A DNA stretch of 64,000 nt from Dongia_B sp964406155 (GCA_964406155.1 CAYOQR010000008.1:56703-120702); one strand, 5' to 3'; shown: positions 25,977-35,613, numbered from the stretch's first letter. The notes: a model not told the origin generated them from the letters alone. Numbers and translations are program-made.

Positions 25977-27152
25977 ATGTCGCGAGCCGGCCGTTCATTC
26001 GGATTTTTCTCAACCCACGCAAGCCGGCGTGGTCGTGGGATCGTCGCGCTGTTCCTGGCGATCATGATGGCCCTGCCGGTCTCGGTCTGGACCAGCCCGG
26101 CGCAGGCCGTCTCCCGCATCAAGGACATCGCCGATTTCGAAGGGGTGCGTCAGAACCAGTTGGTCGGCTACGGCCTGGTTGTCGGCTTGAACCATACCGG
26201 CGACGATCTGAAGAAAAAGGCCGTTTTCACCCGGGAAAGCCTGATCGGCATGCTGGATCGCCTGGGCGTCAACGCCCGCAGCACCGATCTGGAGACGAAG
26301 AACGTCGCGGCCGTGATGGTCACGGCCAATCTGCCGCCGTTTGCCCGTCAGGGTACCGGCATCGATGTCACGGTTTCCTCGCTGGGCGATGCGACCAGCC
26401 TGCAGGGCGGCACCCTGCTGGTCACGCCGATGTTGGGTGCCGATGGCGAAATCTATGCGGTCGCCCAGGGCCAGATCACGACCGGCGGCTTCTCCGCCCA
26501 GGGTCAGGCGGAATCGATCGTCAAGGGCGTGCCGACCAGCGGCCGGATTTCCAACGGCGGTATCGTCGAGCGCGAAGTGCCCTTCGATCTCGCCGCGCTG
26601 AAGAACGTGAAGATCTCGCTGCGCAACCCCGATTTCACCACTGCCCGCCGTATTGCTGATGCGATCAACGGCTCGATCGGCACCGGTGCCGCGACGGCGA
26701 TCGATTCCGGCACGGTGGAACTGAATGTTGCACAACGCGGCGGCGATCCGACGACCATCATCACCAGTATCGAGCAATTGCCGGTCGAACCGGACACACC
26801 GGCCCGCGTCGTGGTCGATGAGACGACCGGGGTCATCGTCATCGGCGACAATGTCCGCATCAGTAAGGTCGCCATCGCCCAGGGCAATCTGACGATCCGC
26901 GTGACCGAGACGCCGCAGGTCTCGCAGCCGAGCCCCTTCTCCTCGACCGGTGTCACCACCGTGGTCCCCCGCACGAATATCGACGTGCAGCAGGACCCGA
27001 ACCGGAAGCTTGAGGTGCTGCAGCCCGGCGTGTCGTTGGAAGAACTGGTTGCCGGCCTCAACAGCCTGGGCGTCGGCCCGCGCGACATGATCTCGATCCT
27101 GCAGTCGATCCGCACGGCCGGCGCCCTGCAAGCCGATATCGTGGTGCAGTGA
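25977..27152 (+). CDS. flgI: Flagellar P-ring protein FlgI
   Basis: This 391-residue periplasmic protein forms the P ring around the flagellar rod in peptidoglycan. A Sec signal peptide (LPVSVWTSPAQA) ends near residue 43, followed by SRIKDIADFEGVRQNQLVGY, the standard FlgI N-terminus. VVPRTNIDVQ and LQPGVSLEELVAGLNSLGV mark the C-terminal part. AGGAG lies seven bases before ATG. It heads an operon with the rod-binding and FlgN-like genes, which overlap one another. It is driven by the sigma-54 promoter just upstream. Confidence 0.97.
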   Translation: MSRAGRSFGFFSTHASRRGRGIVALFLAIMMALPVSVWTSPAQAVSRIKDIADFEGVRQNQLVGYGLVVGLNHTGDDLKKKAVFTRESLIGMLDRLGVNARSTDLETKNVAAVMVTANLPPFARQGTGIDVTVSSLGDATSLQGGTLLVTPMLGADGEIYAVAQGQITTGGFSAQGQAESIVKGVPTSGRISNGGIVEREVPFDLAALKNVKISLRNPDFTTARRIADAINGSIGTGAATAIDSGTVELNVAQRGGDPTTIITSIEQLPVEPDTPARVVVDETTGVIVIGDNVRISKVAIAQGNLTIRVTETPQVSQPSPFSSTGVTTVVPRTNIDVQQDPNRKLEVLQPGVSLEELVAGLNSLGVGPRDMISILQSIRTAGALQADIVVQ

Positions 27153-27535
27153 TGATGAACAGTGTCGCCACCGCCCCCGCACTCGATATCCAGTCGGCTG
27201 TCGCCTACCGGCCCTCGGCACTGCAGCAGGCCGCGAAATTGCGCTCGGCCGGTGGCCAGCAGACGGATGCCTTGTCGTCGGTCAACCCCAAGCTGCTGGC
27301 CTCGTCGAAGGCTGCGGCGCAGGATTTCGAGGCCTTCTTCGTCACCCATTCCTTCGCGGAAATGATGACCGACATCCAGCCGGATCCGATGTTCGGCGGC
27401 GGCGAAGGCGAAAGTGTCTTCCGGTCCTTCCTGCTCGACGAATACGGCAAGATGGTCGCAAAGACCCAGGGCCTCGGCATCGCCAATATCGTGCAGCGCG
27501 AACTGCTAAACCTTCAGGAGCAGCCGAAGAAATGA
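27152..27535 (+). CDS. FlgJ N-terminal-like rod-binding protein
   Basis: This 127-residue protein equals the rod-binding domain of FlgJ without the muramidase domain, the usual form in alphaproteobacteria (CheL type). The family core is AAAQDFEAFFVTHSFAEMMTD and GGGEGESVFRSFLLDEYGKM. It guides rod assembly in the periplasm. ATG 27152 overlaps the flgI TGA (TGATG); GTG 27149 and ATG 27155 are close alternatives. Confidence 0.85.
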   Translation: MMNSVATAPALDIQSAVAYRPSALQQAAKLRSAGGQQTDALSSVNPKLLASSKAAAQDFEAFFVTHSFAEMMTDIQPDPMFGGGEGESVFRSFLLDEYGKMVAKTQGLGIANIVQRELLNLQEQPKK

Positions 27536-27969
27536 CCAAGTCATCGCGAATTGTGGACCTGCTCGCTATTACCTCGCGCCTGATCGCCTGCATGGAACGC
27601 GAAGTGGAATTGTTGCGTTCCTTGAGGCCGCAGGAGCTGCGCCAACTGCAGTCCGACAAGATGGCGCTGGCCGATGCCTATCGCGCCTTCACCCTGGCCC
27701 TGCGTGAGCCGGACCCCGAAGGCGAAGCGGTCGATGAGGCCCTGCGCGCGGAATTGACGGAAGCAACGGAGCGGTTCCAGGCGGCGGTACAGGACAATCT
27801 ACGCGCTCTGCGCGCCATGCGGGATGTCAATGAGCGGGTCATGCGGGCGATGGTGCATGCCCTGGAAGAACCGCGAGCCCAGGTAACGGGATATAATAAC
27901 AAGGGGCTGCTCACCAAGAGCCGGCGCCAGCAACCGGTCGGCCCCGTCGCTGTCCAGCAGCGCGCCTGA
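27532..27969 (+). CDS. FlgN-like flagellar export chaperone
   Basis: This 145-residue, mostly helical protein starts with an ATGA overlap after the rod-binding gene. It has a long coiled coil (about 10-115) with heptad-like ITSRLIACMEREVELLRSL and a C-terminal loop around GYNNKGLLTKSRR. Length, helix pattern and position fit FlgN, the chaperone for hook-associated proteins, although overall conservation in this family is low. It ends the flgI operon at a strong hairpin. Confidence 0.6.
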   Translation: MTKSSRIVDLLAITSRLIACMEREVELLRSLRPQELRQLQSDKMALADAYRAFTLALREPDPEGEAVDEALRAELTEATERFQAAVQDNLRALRAMRDVNERVMRAMVHALEEPRAQVTGYNNKGLLTKSRRQQPVGPVAVQQRA

Positions 27970-28007
27970 CATCAACCCCTGGTATCAGCCCCGAGATCAC
28001 GGCAAAT

Positions 28008-28044
28008 AAAATGCCCCGGCAGTCCAACTGCCGGGGCATTTTCT
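28008..28044. terminator. Bidirectional terminator between flgI operon and FlaG-like gene
   Basis: A perfect 15-bp stem, AAAATGCCCCGGCAG (28008-28022) and its complement at 28028-28042, has a five-base loop and A/T runs on both flanks. It separates convergent genes. Confidence 0.9.
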
Positions 28045-28053
28045 CTCTGGCGA

Positions 28054-28560
28054 TCAAATGGTGATGTTGACCGGATTTGCGGGACTCGCCGACACGGCGG
28101 CGATCTGTGCCGCCGGCAGAGCCGGCATCGAAGCCACAGACAGCGCAACCGGCGAAACGGTACTGGCCGTCATCCGGCGCCCGCGACCGGCGCTGGCGGT
28201 TACCTGCTCGCCGCCTTCACCCGCCATCAGCGCCGCCTTCGCTTCCGAGCGACGCTGTTCAGCATAAAGCTCCAGGACCCGCTGCGAGGGAATCTGCGCG
28301 ATCGGCTCGCCCGTCATCGGACTCTGATCGATCAAAACAATCCGGCCGTAATCCGGCTTATAGACGAAACGGAAACTGTCATAGCGGAACTGCACCAGGC
28401 TGTCGGAAATCGCGCTCGCCGCTGCATTATTGTCGCTGGTAGCAGACGGTGCAGCCTGCTCAGGCGCCGATTGCTGCGTCGCCCCTAAATCAGCCATGGC
28501 TGTCCGGCTACCATAAGCGGCATTCCCGACAGATCGAATATCCACATCCAAATCGCTCAT
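28054..28560 (-). CDS. FlaG-like protein in the flagellar island
   Basis: This 168-residue protein has low-complexity ends and a folded centre, roughly residues 55-105: VQFRYDSFRFVYKPDYGRIV, then IDQSPMTGEPIAQIPSQRVLELYAEQ. That centre matches the FlaG pattern of two strands followed by a helix carrying a (I/Q)IP-x2-(K/R)-V-L-x-L motif. FlaG proteins affect filament length or flagellin processing, but their role is poorly defined. ATG 28560 is preferred over an in-frame TTG at 28569. It converges on the flgI operon. Confidence 0.55.
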   Translation of the reverse strand: MSDLDVDIRSVGNAAYGSRTAMADLGATQQSAPEQAAPSATSDNNAAASAISDSLVQFRYDSFRFVYKPDYGRIVLIDQSPMTGEPIAQIPSQRVLELYAEQRRSEAKAALMAGEGGEQVTASAGRGRRMTASTVSPVALSVASMPALPAAQIAAVSASPANPVNITI

Positions 28561-28822
28561 CGCGGCCAAGCCCTATTCACGGGGATATTTACGCCTCGCG
28601 GTGGTGAACCCAGCCGCAACGGAATAAATTTCCGGCCTATAGACCACTCCATATAATCATGGTTATAGAGTTCAAGATTAGAGTCAAGATGCGAATTTCG
28701 CCTATAAAGGGAAATCGCTTAAGCAATTACGTATAATTCGTCGAAACTGCTCGACAAAACTCCGCCCGCTCTCCCAGCTTAGATCGTACAAGACTTACCC
28801 CCCCTTGGCGCAACGCCGAGGT

Positions 28823-28861
28823 GGCGGGATTTGCCGGGTTGCCGGGCGGCAATTCCCGCCG
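28823..28861. promoter_or_regulatory. Paired FlbD (ftr)-like elements upstream of flagellin 1
   Basis: CGGCAATTCCCGCCG at 28847-28861 and, on the opposite strand at 28823-28837, a near-copy (CCGGCAAATCCCGCC) face each other. They sit about 100-130 bases before a sigma-54 promoter, the normal place for FlbD enhancers. The pattern CGGCAA-n-TGCCG recurs upstream of flagellin 2. Identity as FlbD sites is inferred from known ftr elements. Confidence 0.55.
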
Positions 28862-28956
28862 ATCACTTGGTGGAATCTTCCGCCGACACCAGACGACTTT
28901 GCCGGATCAATAGCGGCAATTTTAAAAATACACTATATATTTCAATATATTATAAG

Positions 28957-28974
28957 TTGGCATCGAACTTGCTT
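28957..28974 (+). promoter_or_regulatory. Sigma-54 promoter of flagellin 1
   Basis: TTGGCATCGAACTTGCTT has the -24 (TTGGCA) and -12 (TTGC) elements with the exact five-base gap after TGGCAT. It is 79 bases before the flagellin ATG. Confidence 0.85.
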
Positions 28975-29052
28975 CTATGCCTCCCGAGCGACATTAGGTT
29001 GCCTGCCGTTAAAGGACGGCTGCCGTCGACACGCAAATTCGGGAGAACCCTT

Positions 29053-31296
29053 ATGGCGAACGATATTCAACTGACAGCCGGTATTCGCAACAACCTGCTG
29101 TTGCTTCAACAAACCTCATCGATGATGAACCAGACGCAGCAGCGCCTGTCCACCGGCAACAAGATCAATTCGGCGCTCGACGGGCCAGTGAGCTTCTTTG
29201 CCGCGAGGGGGCTGACCCAGCGCGCCGACGATTTGAACCTGCTCAAGGACCAGATGGACCAGTCGATCAGCACCATCAAGAGTGCCGATACGGCGGTAAC
29301 CAAGATCCAGGATCTGCTCGACCAGTTGAAGGGCAAGGTGCAGCAGGCCCAGGACAATCTCGGCAGCGACGCCAATTCCGTCGCCCTGCGCAAGAAGCTG
29401 GCGGATGACTACAACACCATTCTTCGCAACATCGACAAGCTCGCCCAGGACAGCACCTATCAGGGCAAGAACCTGCTGATCGGCAGCGGCCTGCGGCTCG
29501 ATGCGACCTCGTCCTCGAAGAGCGCGGTGAATGCCATCGTCGGCATGTCCGGCGCCCAGGTTACCAATGTGACGAAGATCGACAACTATGTCGTCGACGT
29601 CACCGGTACCGGCGCGATCTCCGCCAATGCCAGCGACGTCAGCAATGCCGAACGCGACCGTGGCATCAGCAACCTCACCATCAACGGCTTCGAGAGCAAG
29701 ACCACCGGCAATTTCGATCCGGTCACCATCAAGTATATCGGTGGCAAGGGTAAGGATAAGATCTTCAGCGTGACCGAAGGCGGCGTCACCGTCAGCAAGA
29801 CCTTCACCGTGCAACAGTGGAACGACGCCAAGGCCACCGGCAACGTGCTGAATTTCGACACCCAGTTTCCCAGCGGCACGCATGTCAATTTCGACATCAA
29901 TTTCGACAACATCGACAACGTCCCCGACACCAACGGTGTCGGCACCTCGACGATCGAAAAACTGGTCGATCTCAATGTCGGCGTGACCAACATGAATGGT
30001 GTTGGCGAGCACATCGTGCGCAGCGGCACCAATCTGCAGGGACAGCAGAAACTGGCCGACGGTCAGAATGCCTGGGGCTTCGACAGCGGTACCGCCCGCA
30101 TCTCGGTCGACCAGAAGAAGCTGCTCGGCTCCTCCAACTATCCGGCTACTGTCGGCAGCAGCTATGGCCGTGCCGCCAGCGCGATCGTTGGCACACCGGC
30201 GATCTCCGCCGACCAGATCACCACGGATGCAAGCTACGCGCTGACCGCCCAAGCCGATCCGGCGAACTTCGACTTCTCGACCGGCCGCTTCACCACCTAT
30301 AACACGACCCTGACCGGCCCCGGCGGCGCCAACACGCAAGCGGTGACCGCTGGCGGCAACACCACCTTCACCGGTGTCACCAATGGCGGCAGCACCGCAA
30401 CCGTGAACGTCCAGCCCGGCGGGTTGAACAAGATCACCGTTGCCTCCGCCTCGGATGCCACTCAGGCCAACGCCACCGAAACGATCTCGGGCAATGCGCT
30501 GCCCGCGGCCGATATCACGCTGACCTCGATCGGTGGGCTCGCCAATAACCTCGCGCATAAGCTGACCTATTCGATCCAGGCATCGCCGACCGGCGCGGTC
30601 ATCACCATGGATGACGGCTACGGCGGCAAGTCGACGGTCAATGTGCCATTGACCGGTGGCGCAACGGCGACCAGCGTCGATTTCAACGTCGTCGGCGGCG
30701 TCAATAACGGTGCCAAGATCACCCTGACCCTGGCGGCGAACTACAATATTCCGCCGCAAGCCACAGGCTCGGTCACCTATCAGGCGATCGGCGCCTTCAC
30801 CGGCCCCGACCAGGCCCGCTTCGACGTCCGCGCTGCCAATACCGGCCAGACGGCGACGATGACGACGACGCAGGTGACGAACGGTACCGACGCCAACAAC
30901 ATGACCGTTCAGATGAACGAGACCAATACCAGCATGATCACGGTGGTCAGCCAGAACGTCCAGACGGACGGTCAGGGACTGCAGGTCGATCAGGCACAGA
31001 ACGGTTGGGGCGATCGGGCCGATATCGACTTCGCCCGGGCACAGTTGGATGCTGCGACCTTGCGGCTGCGCGGCGCGGCCTCGTCGCTCGGCACCAGCGT
31101 CGACATCATCACCACCCGGCTCGACTACACCAAGTCCTTCACCACTCTCTTGAAGGAAGGTGCCGGCAAACTGACCCTGGCCGACCAGAACGAGGAAGGC
31201 GCCAACATGCTGCAGCTCCAGACCCGGCAGCAATTGGGCACCATCTCGCTCAGCCTCGCCAACCAGGCGCAGCAGGCGATCCTCAAGCTGTTCTAA
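29053..31296 (+). CDS. Giant flagellin 1
   Basis: This 747-residue flagellin, about twice the usual alphaproteobacterial length, polymerises into the flagellar filament after type III export. The conserved N-terminal D0/D1 helices (NNLLLLQQTSSMMNQTQQRL, TGNKINSALDGPVSFFAARG) and C-terminal D1/D0 helices (DQNEEGANMLQLQTRQQLGT, LANQAQQAILKLF) are intact. About 450 residues of Thr/Ser/Asn-rich beta-type sequence lie between them and are probably surface-exposed and a target for O-glycosylation. ATG 29053 has GGGAGA upstream; extension to 28831 runs through the promoter and is rejected. The central part is homologous to flagellin 2. Confidence 0.95.
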   Translation: MANDIQLTAGIRNNLLLLQQTSSMMNQTQQRLSTGNKINSALDGPVSFFAARGLTQRADDLNLLKDQMDQSISTIKSADTAVTKIQDLLDQLKGKVQQAQDNLGSDANSVALRKKLADDYNTILRNIDKLAQDSTYQGKNLLIGSGLRLDATSSSKSAVNAIVGMSGAQVTNVTKIDNYVVDVTGTGAISANASDVSNAERDRGISNLTINGFESKTTGNFDPVTIKYIGGKGKDKIFSVTEGGVTVSKTFTVQQWNDAKATGNVLNFDTQFPSGTHVNFDINFDNIDNVPDTNGVGTSTIEKLVDLNVGVTNMNGVGEHIVRSGTNLQGQQKLADGQNAWGFDSGTARISVDQKKLLGSSNYPATVGSSYGRAASAIVGTPAISADQITTDASYALTAQADPANFDFSTGRFTTYNTTLTGPGGANTQAVTAGGNTTFTGVTNGGSTATVNVQPGGLNKITVASASDATQANATETISGNALPAADITLTSIGGLANNLAHKLTYSIQASPTGAVITMDDGYGGKSTVNVPLTGGATATSVDFNVVGGVNNGAKITLTLAANYNIPPQATGSVTYQAIGAFTGPDQARFDVRAANTGQTATMTTTQVTNGTDANNMTVQMNETNTSMITVVSQNVQTDGQGLQVDQAQNGWGDRADIDFARAQLDAATLRLRGAASSLGTSVDIITTRLDYTKSFTTLLKEGAGKLTLADQNEEGANMLQLQTRQQLGTISLSLANQAQQAILKLF

Positions 31297-31313
31297 GATC
31301 AGCCGAAATAAAG

Positions 31314-31355
31314 AACCCGCCCGATGGTCAAAACCATCGGGCGGGTTTTTCTTTT
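31314..31355 (+). terminator. Terminator of flagellin 1
   Basis: A perfect 15-bp stem, AACCCGCCCGATGGT (31314-31328) and its complement (31333-31347), with a CAAA loop is followed by TTTCTTTT. Confidence 0.92.
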
Positions 31356-31400
31356 ATGCGCAGCCAGGCGGCTGAAGCGGATCGATCGCTTCGGATACGT

Positions 31401-32120
31401 TCAGCTACCAACCCTGTCGAGCTGATCTGCCTGCCGACGCAGGCGCTGCGCCGCCTCATATTGCCAATTGTTCGTATAGAGCGTCGCCAGTTCCCGCATC
31501 ACGGTTGTGTTCTCCGGATCCAGGCTGAGCGCCTTCTTATAGGCGGCCTCCGCTGGCTCGAATTGCGTCTGGCTGGCATAGCAATGCCCTAACTGATACC
31601 AGGTCCTGGCATCCGCCGGCATCAGCTTGGCGATCGCTTCCAGTTCCGCGATGCCACCTGCAGCGTCGCCGGTCGATAGCAGGACATTGGCCAGATTGCG
31701 CCGGGCATCCGCGTAATCCGGCTCCAATTCCACTGCCTTCCGTGCCGCCGTCAGGCTATCCGGCCAAAGCTCCGCATGCGACAGGGCCGCGGCGAGATTG
31801 TTCCAGTAGAGCGCGATTCCGGGTGCCGCAGCAGTTGCCTGCCGCAACTTCGCGATCCCCTGCTCGGCACGGCCGGTCTGGCACAAGAGAAGACCATACA
31901 GATGTAGGCCTTCGGGATGGTCCGCCCGCACCGCAAGGAGATCGGTCAGGCCGCTTTCCGCCTGATCGAACTGCTGGGCATTCAGCAGGGTGACGATCGG
32001 CGGGATCATATCGGCGATCGCCTGATCCACCTTGCTCATCGCCATCACATTGGTTTTCTGACCGTTCTTGGCCGCGCTCTTTTCCAGCTTGGCCTGACGC
32101 CGCCTGTCTGCCCTATTCAC
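31401..32120 (-). CDS. TPR protein of the flagellin-linked operon
   Basis: This 239-residue soluble protein has a basic N-terminus (MNRADRRRQAKLEK) followed by four to five tetratricopeptide repeats (about 50-230; for example AVELEPDYADARRNLANVLL and ALSLDPENTTVMRELATLYT). No catalytic domain is visible. It begins one base after the stop of the large TPR-glycosyltransferase gene, so the two are co-translated. A partner or flagellin-recognition role for that enzyme is plausible but inferred. Confidence 0.75.
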   Translation of the reverse strand: MNRADRRRQAKLEKSAAKNGQKTNVMAMSKVDQAIADMIPPIVTLLNAQQFDQAESGLTDLLAVRADHPEGLHLYGLLLCQTGRAEQGIAKLRQATAAAPGIALYWNNLAAALSHAELWPDSLTAARKAVELEPDYADARRNLANVLLSTGDAAGGIAELEAIAKLMPADARTWYQLGHCYASQTQFEPAEAAYKKALSLDPENTTVMRELATLYTNNWQYEAAQRLRRQADQLDRVGS

Positions 32121-32121
32121 T

Positions 32122-35100
32122 TCAAACGCCTCCTTTGCCGCGTTCGATCAACCCGTCCATATCCTTTGCCACCCTGGCCATCACCGCCGACCAATCCTCG
32201 CCAATGCCCTGACGATAGAGGCGCATCGACGGATACCAGGGTGTATCCTGGCGATCATCGGTCAACCAGCGCCAATCGGCAACCTGCGGCAGCACGCAAG
32301 CAACTTTCACCCCGAGCGCACCGGCAAGATGTGCCGGCACGTCATCGACTGCAATGACAAGATCCATTGCCGCCAGTTGGGCCGCATAGAGGCGCAGATT
32401 GCTTTGTGCGTCGATCGAGGGATCGCGCACCATCTGCATCTCCAGATCGGCACAGACCTGCTGTATTTCCTGCTGCGCCGGTCCAGGCTGCAAGGCGACG
32501 AAGCCGTAACCGGCCTCCCGCAGAATGGGCGCCCACTCTGCCAGGGGAATGGCAATGTCGCTGCCGCGCCAGGACAGCCCGATCAGCCGTTCGCAAGATA
32601 ACGCGGCGCGGTAATCCTCACGCAGGGATGCAGCCTTATCCAGGTCGAACTGCAGATAGGGAACTCCCTGCCCCAGCTTCGCCGCGTCATCGCCATAGCG
32701 GGCACCGAGATCCCCCATCATCGCCTGCCCGGTCAATTCCAGATCAGCCGCGTCCTCCGCCGAGATCGATCCTGTCGGGAACAGGGCAATGCCGGGCATT
32801 CGCGCACCCAGCAGCGGGATCAGCCGAGGATCGACTTCAGCCGCGATGAAATCGACCTCCGACCGCAGCGATTTGAGCCAGCGGACGAACATGATCTGAT
32901 CTCGCAGTGTCGCTTCCGGACGGAGGGCGAGATGACGGCCCTGCAGATTCCCTCCCGTCAGCACCATCTCCGTCAGATCGGCCAGCCCGGTTATCAGCGG
33001 CAAAGGGCTAGCGCTGATCTCGACACGCCGGGCATATCCGAGCCAACCGGACGCGTAATCGCCGCGCCGTAAAGCCAGGCAGCCAAGGGAATAACTGGCG
33101 ACCGCATCTTCCGGATGAGCCGTCAGAACCTTGGTGAAATTCGCCTCCGCGCCATCGAAGTCACCATCCTCCACCTGAAGCAGGGCCAGTTCCAGCCGCG
33201 CCTCACGGTGATCGGGGTCGAGCCGGAGCAGTCGGGCACAGAAATTCCGTACCTCATCCGGATTATTCAGCTCCCGGTAAATCTCGATACCCAGGCGCAG
33301 CGACGCTGGATCACGATCGTCCCGTGCCAAGGCCTCACGGATGGCGAGTGCAGCGGCGCTGGTGCGACGGCCGGCTTGCAATGCCATGGCATAGTCACGC
33401 CAATAATCGCTTCTCTCTGGTGCCTTCTCCACCGCATGCTGCAGCAGCCCGATGGCATCCTCCACGTGATGGGTGCCGACGGCAATACGGCCCAGCCCGG
33501 CCAGTGCCCGATGATGCGTCGGTTCATCCTGAAGGATCAGCCGATAATAGAGTTCCGCCGTGTTGAGATCGCCGAAATGATGCGACTGCTCCGCACAACG
33601 CAGATAGAGATCGCGGCGCTGGAGTGCCAGGTCGGATGACGCCAGCCCCTGCAATCTTGCGGCGACACGCTCGATCTCGGTGGCCCAATCACCATCCGGC
33701 TGGCGCCGGAAAAGCTCCAGACTGGAATACCAGATCGACGATGTCCGCTCCGATTTCAGCCAGCGCCAGTCGGCGGCGGCCGGGATCAGCGCCCAGGTCA
33801 TTTTGCCGAGGGCGCCGGCGACATGGACCGTGCTGTTATCCACCGAAACAACCAAGTCCATCGCGGCGATCTGGGCAGCGAAAATGTCCATGTCATCCAT
33901 CGGATCGACAACGGAATCCACATAAACATCCACGCCGTGGGCCTGGCGAAGCTCGGTAATGTCCTTGCTGACATCGCCGTATTGCAGCGAAATGAACGCG
34001 CAGTCCGGCGTTTCAAAGATCGGCATCCAATGCGGCAGTTCGATCGACCGCAATATTGCACCGCCGCTGTTGCCACTGCGCCAAGAAATACCGATCAGCT
34101 TCTTGCCGGGGAAAAGCAGCTCATATCTCTCCCGCAGTTTCTTGACGTCATCGGGATTGGCAACGAGGAAACCATCCTTGCCGGGATAGTCTTCCATATC
34201 GAGCTGCAGGAGATGTGGAAGATCGCCGATCGGGCAATGGGCCTTAATCTTACGATCCGACAGGAATGTGCTCGGTAAATCCTCGCGCGCGCAGACAATC
34301 ATGTCCGGAAAGCTGCGCTGCAACAGCGAACGCAGGCGGATATTGGTTTCGATGACGATCGGCTGTGCCAGGCCTCGGCAGGCGATCGCAGGAGCGACAT
34401 ACATGACCATGTCGCCGATACCCTGTTCCCGCCATAGGATGAGGCCACCGTCATCGACCGCCTTTCCATCCCATTCCGCAACTGGCAGGTCCCAGCGGGG
34501 TTCACAGCCTGTCCGCTTCCAGCGCCAGTGGTGAAGACGCCATCCATCTGCGTACTCGCCGTTGCGGACTTTCGATAAGGCAACCGATGTCTGAGCGTCT
34601 CCCTCTTCGGGGTCGAGCTCAGCCACCCTGGCCATTAGCCTTTCACCTTCTTCCTGCTCGCTGGACACAATCTTATATCTGCCCAGTTGAAGCAGGGCCG
34701 GCACGAAACTCGGCGTCCGATCAATCACTGACCGCAGGATATCTTCGGCCAGATGTCCCTCGTCAAATTGCAATAAGGTGTTGACCGCCTCCGAGCAGTT
34801 TTCCCAGGAAGCCAAGGCCCTTACCTTAATATCCGCGAATGCGGCGGCAGCGGCGTCCTTGCGACCTTGTCGTTGGAGCGCAACCTGCAGCGTCGCCGCT
34901 GCTGCAACCGACTGCGCATCGAAACCCAAGGCGCGGCTGGCGACGTCCATGGCCTCTTCCGTCTCGCCGAGCCATAAGAGTCCGCAAGACAGACTGAGCA
35001 TTGCCGCAACCGATTGAGGATCAAGGGCGAGATAACGGCGGCTCAGATCAATCACCTGATCGGGCATGCGCTGTCTTTGCCTGACAAAGATCAGGTTCCC

Positions 35101-35613
35101 CAGCATCGCCTTGTTATTTGGCGCGAGGGACAGTCCCTCCTCATAGATGGATGCGGCAAACAGAAGGTGTCGCATCGTCAGGAGAAGGTCCCCAAGTCCC
35201 TGACGAAAAGTGACGTTTGTCGGATCCCGGGTCAACGCCAAGCGCATGCGGCGCTCGGCCTCCTGCAACCGGTTCGCATCGCGCTCAATGATGCCGATGT
35301 TGAAATTCGCCTGCGCATGATCGGGTTGGAGAGCGAGTATCTGCTCAAAACGACCGCGCATTTCCTGCAGATGCCCGTCCCGAAAATCCTTCTGCGCGGC
35401 CTCCATGAGCCGAAGGATGTCGGAGTCGATATGGGAGCTATGTGCGATGCCGGATTTCTCGCCGGCTTGGTGGAACGGAACGTCCTCACTGTCCCCCTCG
35501 CCGATGACGAGGCAATTCAATTCCGCTGTAAAACCGGAACCCACCGCCGATCCGAGCTCGGCGGCATCACCCAGATGAGGGGCATTTTTTCCATCGGTAG
35601 CGGGGATTGACAT
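32122..35613 (-). CDS. Double-module TPR glycosyltransferase, FlmG-like, between the flagellin genes
   Basis: This 1163-residue protein is built from two similar units. Unit 1 has TPRs at about 65-365 and a GT-B-like domain at about 380-655 with EQGIGDMVMY, GISWRSG and VDNSTVHVAGALG (near 590). Unit 2 has TPRs at about 665-880 and a second GT-like domain at about 890-1150, where the matching motifs read EATLRDQIMF, GLSWRGS and VDDVPAHLAGALG (near 1088). Caulobacter FlmG, a TPR plus glycosyltransferase protein, glycosylates flagellin in the cytoplasm. Position between two flagellin genes suggests the same job here. The start at 35613 leaves a long, poorly conserved N-terminus; later starts are possible. 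Confidence 0.75.
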   Translation of the reverse strand: MSIPATDGKNAPHLGDAAELGSAVGSGFTAELNCLVIGEGDSEDVPFHQAGEKSGIAHSSHIDSDILRLMEAAQKDFRDGHLQEMRGRFEQILALQPDHAQANFNIGIIERDANRLQEAERRMRLALTRDPTNVTFRQGLGDLLLTMRHLLFAASIYEEGLSLAPNNKAMLGNLIFVRQRQRMPDQVIDLSRRYLALDPQSVAAMLSLSCGLLWLGETEEAMDVASRALGFDAQSVAAAATLQVALQRQGRKDAAAAAFADIKVRALASWENCSEAVNTLLQFDEGHLAEDILRSVIDRTPSFVPALLQLGRYKIVSSEQEEGERLMARVAELDPEEGDAQTSVALSKVRNGEYADGWRLHHWRWKRTGCEPRWDLPVAEWDGKAVDDGGLILWREQGIGDMVMYVAPAIACRGLAQPIVIETNIRLRSLLQRSFPDMIVCAREDLPSTFLSDRKIKAHCPIGDLPHLLQLDMEDYPGKDGFLVANPDDVKKLRERYELLFPGKKLIGISWRSGNSGGAILRSIELPHWMPIFETPDCAFISLQYGDVSKDITELRQAHGVDVYVDSVVDPMDDMDIFAAQIAAMDLVVSVDNSTVHVAGALGKMTWALIPAAADWRWLKSERTSSIWYSSLELFRRQPDGDWATEIERVAARLQGLASSDLALQRRDLYLRCAEQSHHFGDLNTAELYYRLILQDEPTHHRALAGLGRIAVGTHHVEDAIGLLQHAVEKAPERSDYWRDYAMALQAGRRTSAAALAIREALARDDRDPASLRLGIEIYRELNNPDEVRNFCARLLRLDPDHREARLELALLQVEDGDFDGAEANFTKVLTAHPEDAVASYSLGCLALRRGDYASGWLGYARRVEISASPLPLITGLADLTEMVLTGGNLQGRHLALRPEATLRDQIMFVRWLKSLRSEVDFIAAEVDPRLIPLLGARMPGIALFPTGSISAEDAADLELTGQAMMGDLGARYGDDAAKLGQGVPYLQFDLDKAASLREDYRAALSCERLIGLSWRGSDIAIPLAEWAPILREAGYGFVALQPGPAQQEIQQVCADLEMQMVRDPSIDAQSNLRLYAAQLAAMDLVIAVDDVPAHLAGALGVKVACVLPQVADWRWLTDDRQDTPWYPSMRLYRQGIGEDWSAVMARVAKDMDGLIERGKGGV

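Larger units (their letters stand above)
28561..29052. other. Flagellin 1 control region
   Basis: These 492 bases without a gene contain an AT-rich core (about 28620-28780), two FlbD-like inverted elements near 28823-28861, a half site GCGGCAATTTT near 28913, and a sigma-54 promoter. The transcript leader to flagellin 1 is about 70 bases. Confidence 0.7.

Noticed and set aside
28831..29052. N-terminal extension of flagellin 1 by 74 codons
   Set aside because: The region contains the sigma-54 promoter and enhancer-like sites, and the standard flagellin start at 29053 has its own ribosome site.
29116..31233. 705-codon open frame antisense to flagellin 1
   Set aside because: It mirrors the third-position C/G bias of the flagellin gene, has no family features or ribosome site, and a similar antisense frame exists opposite flagellin 2.
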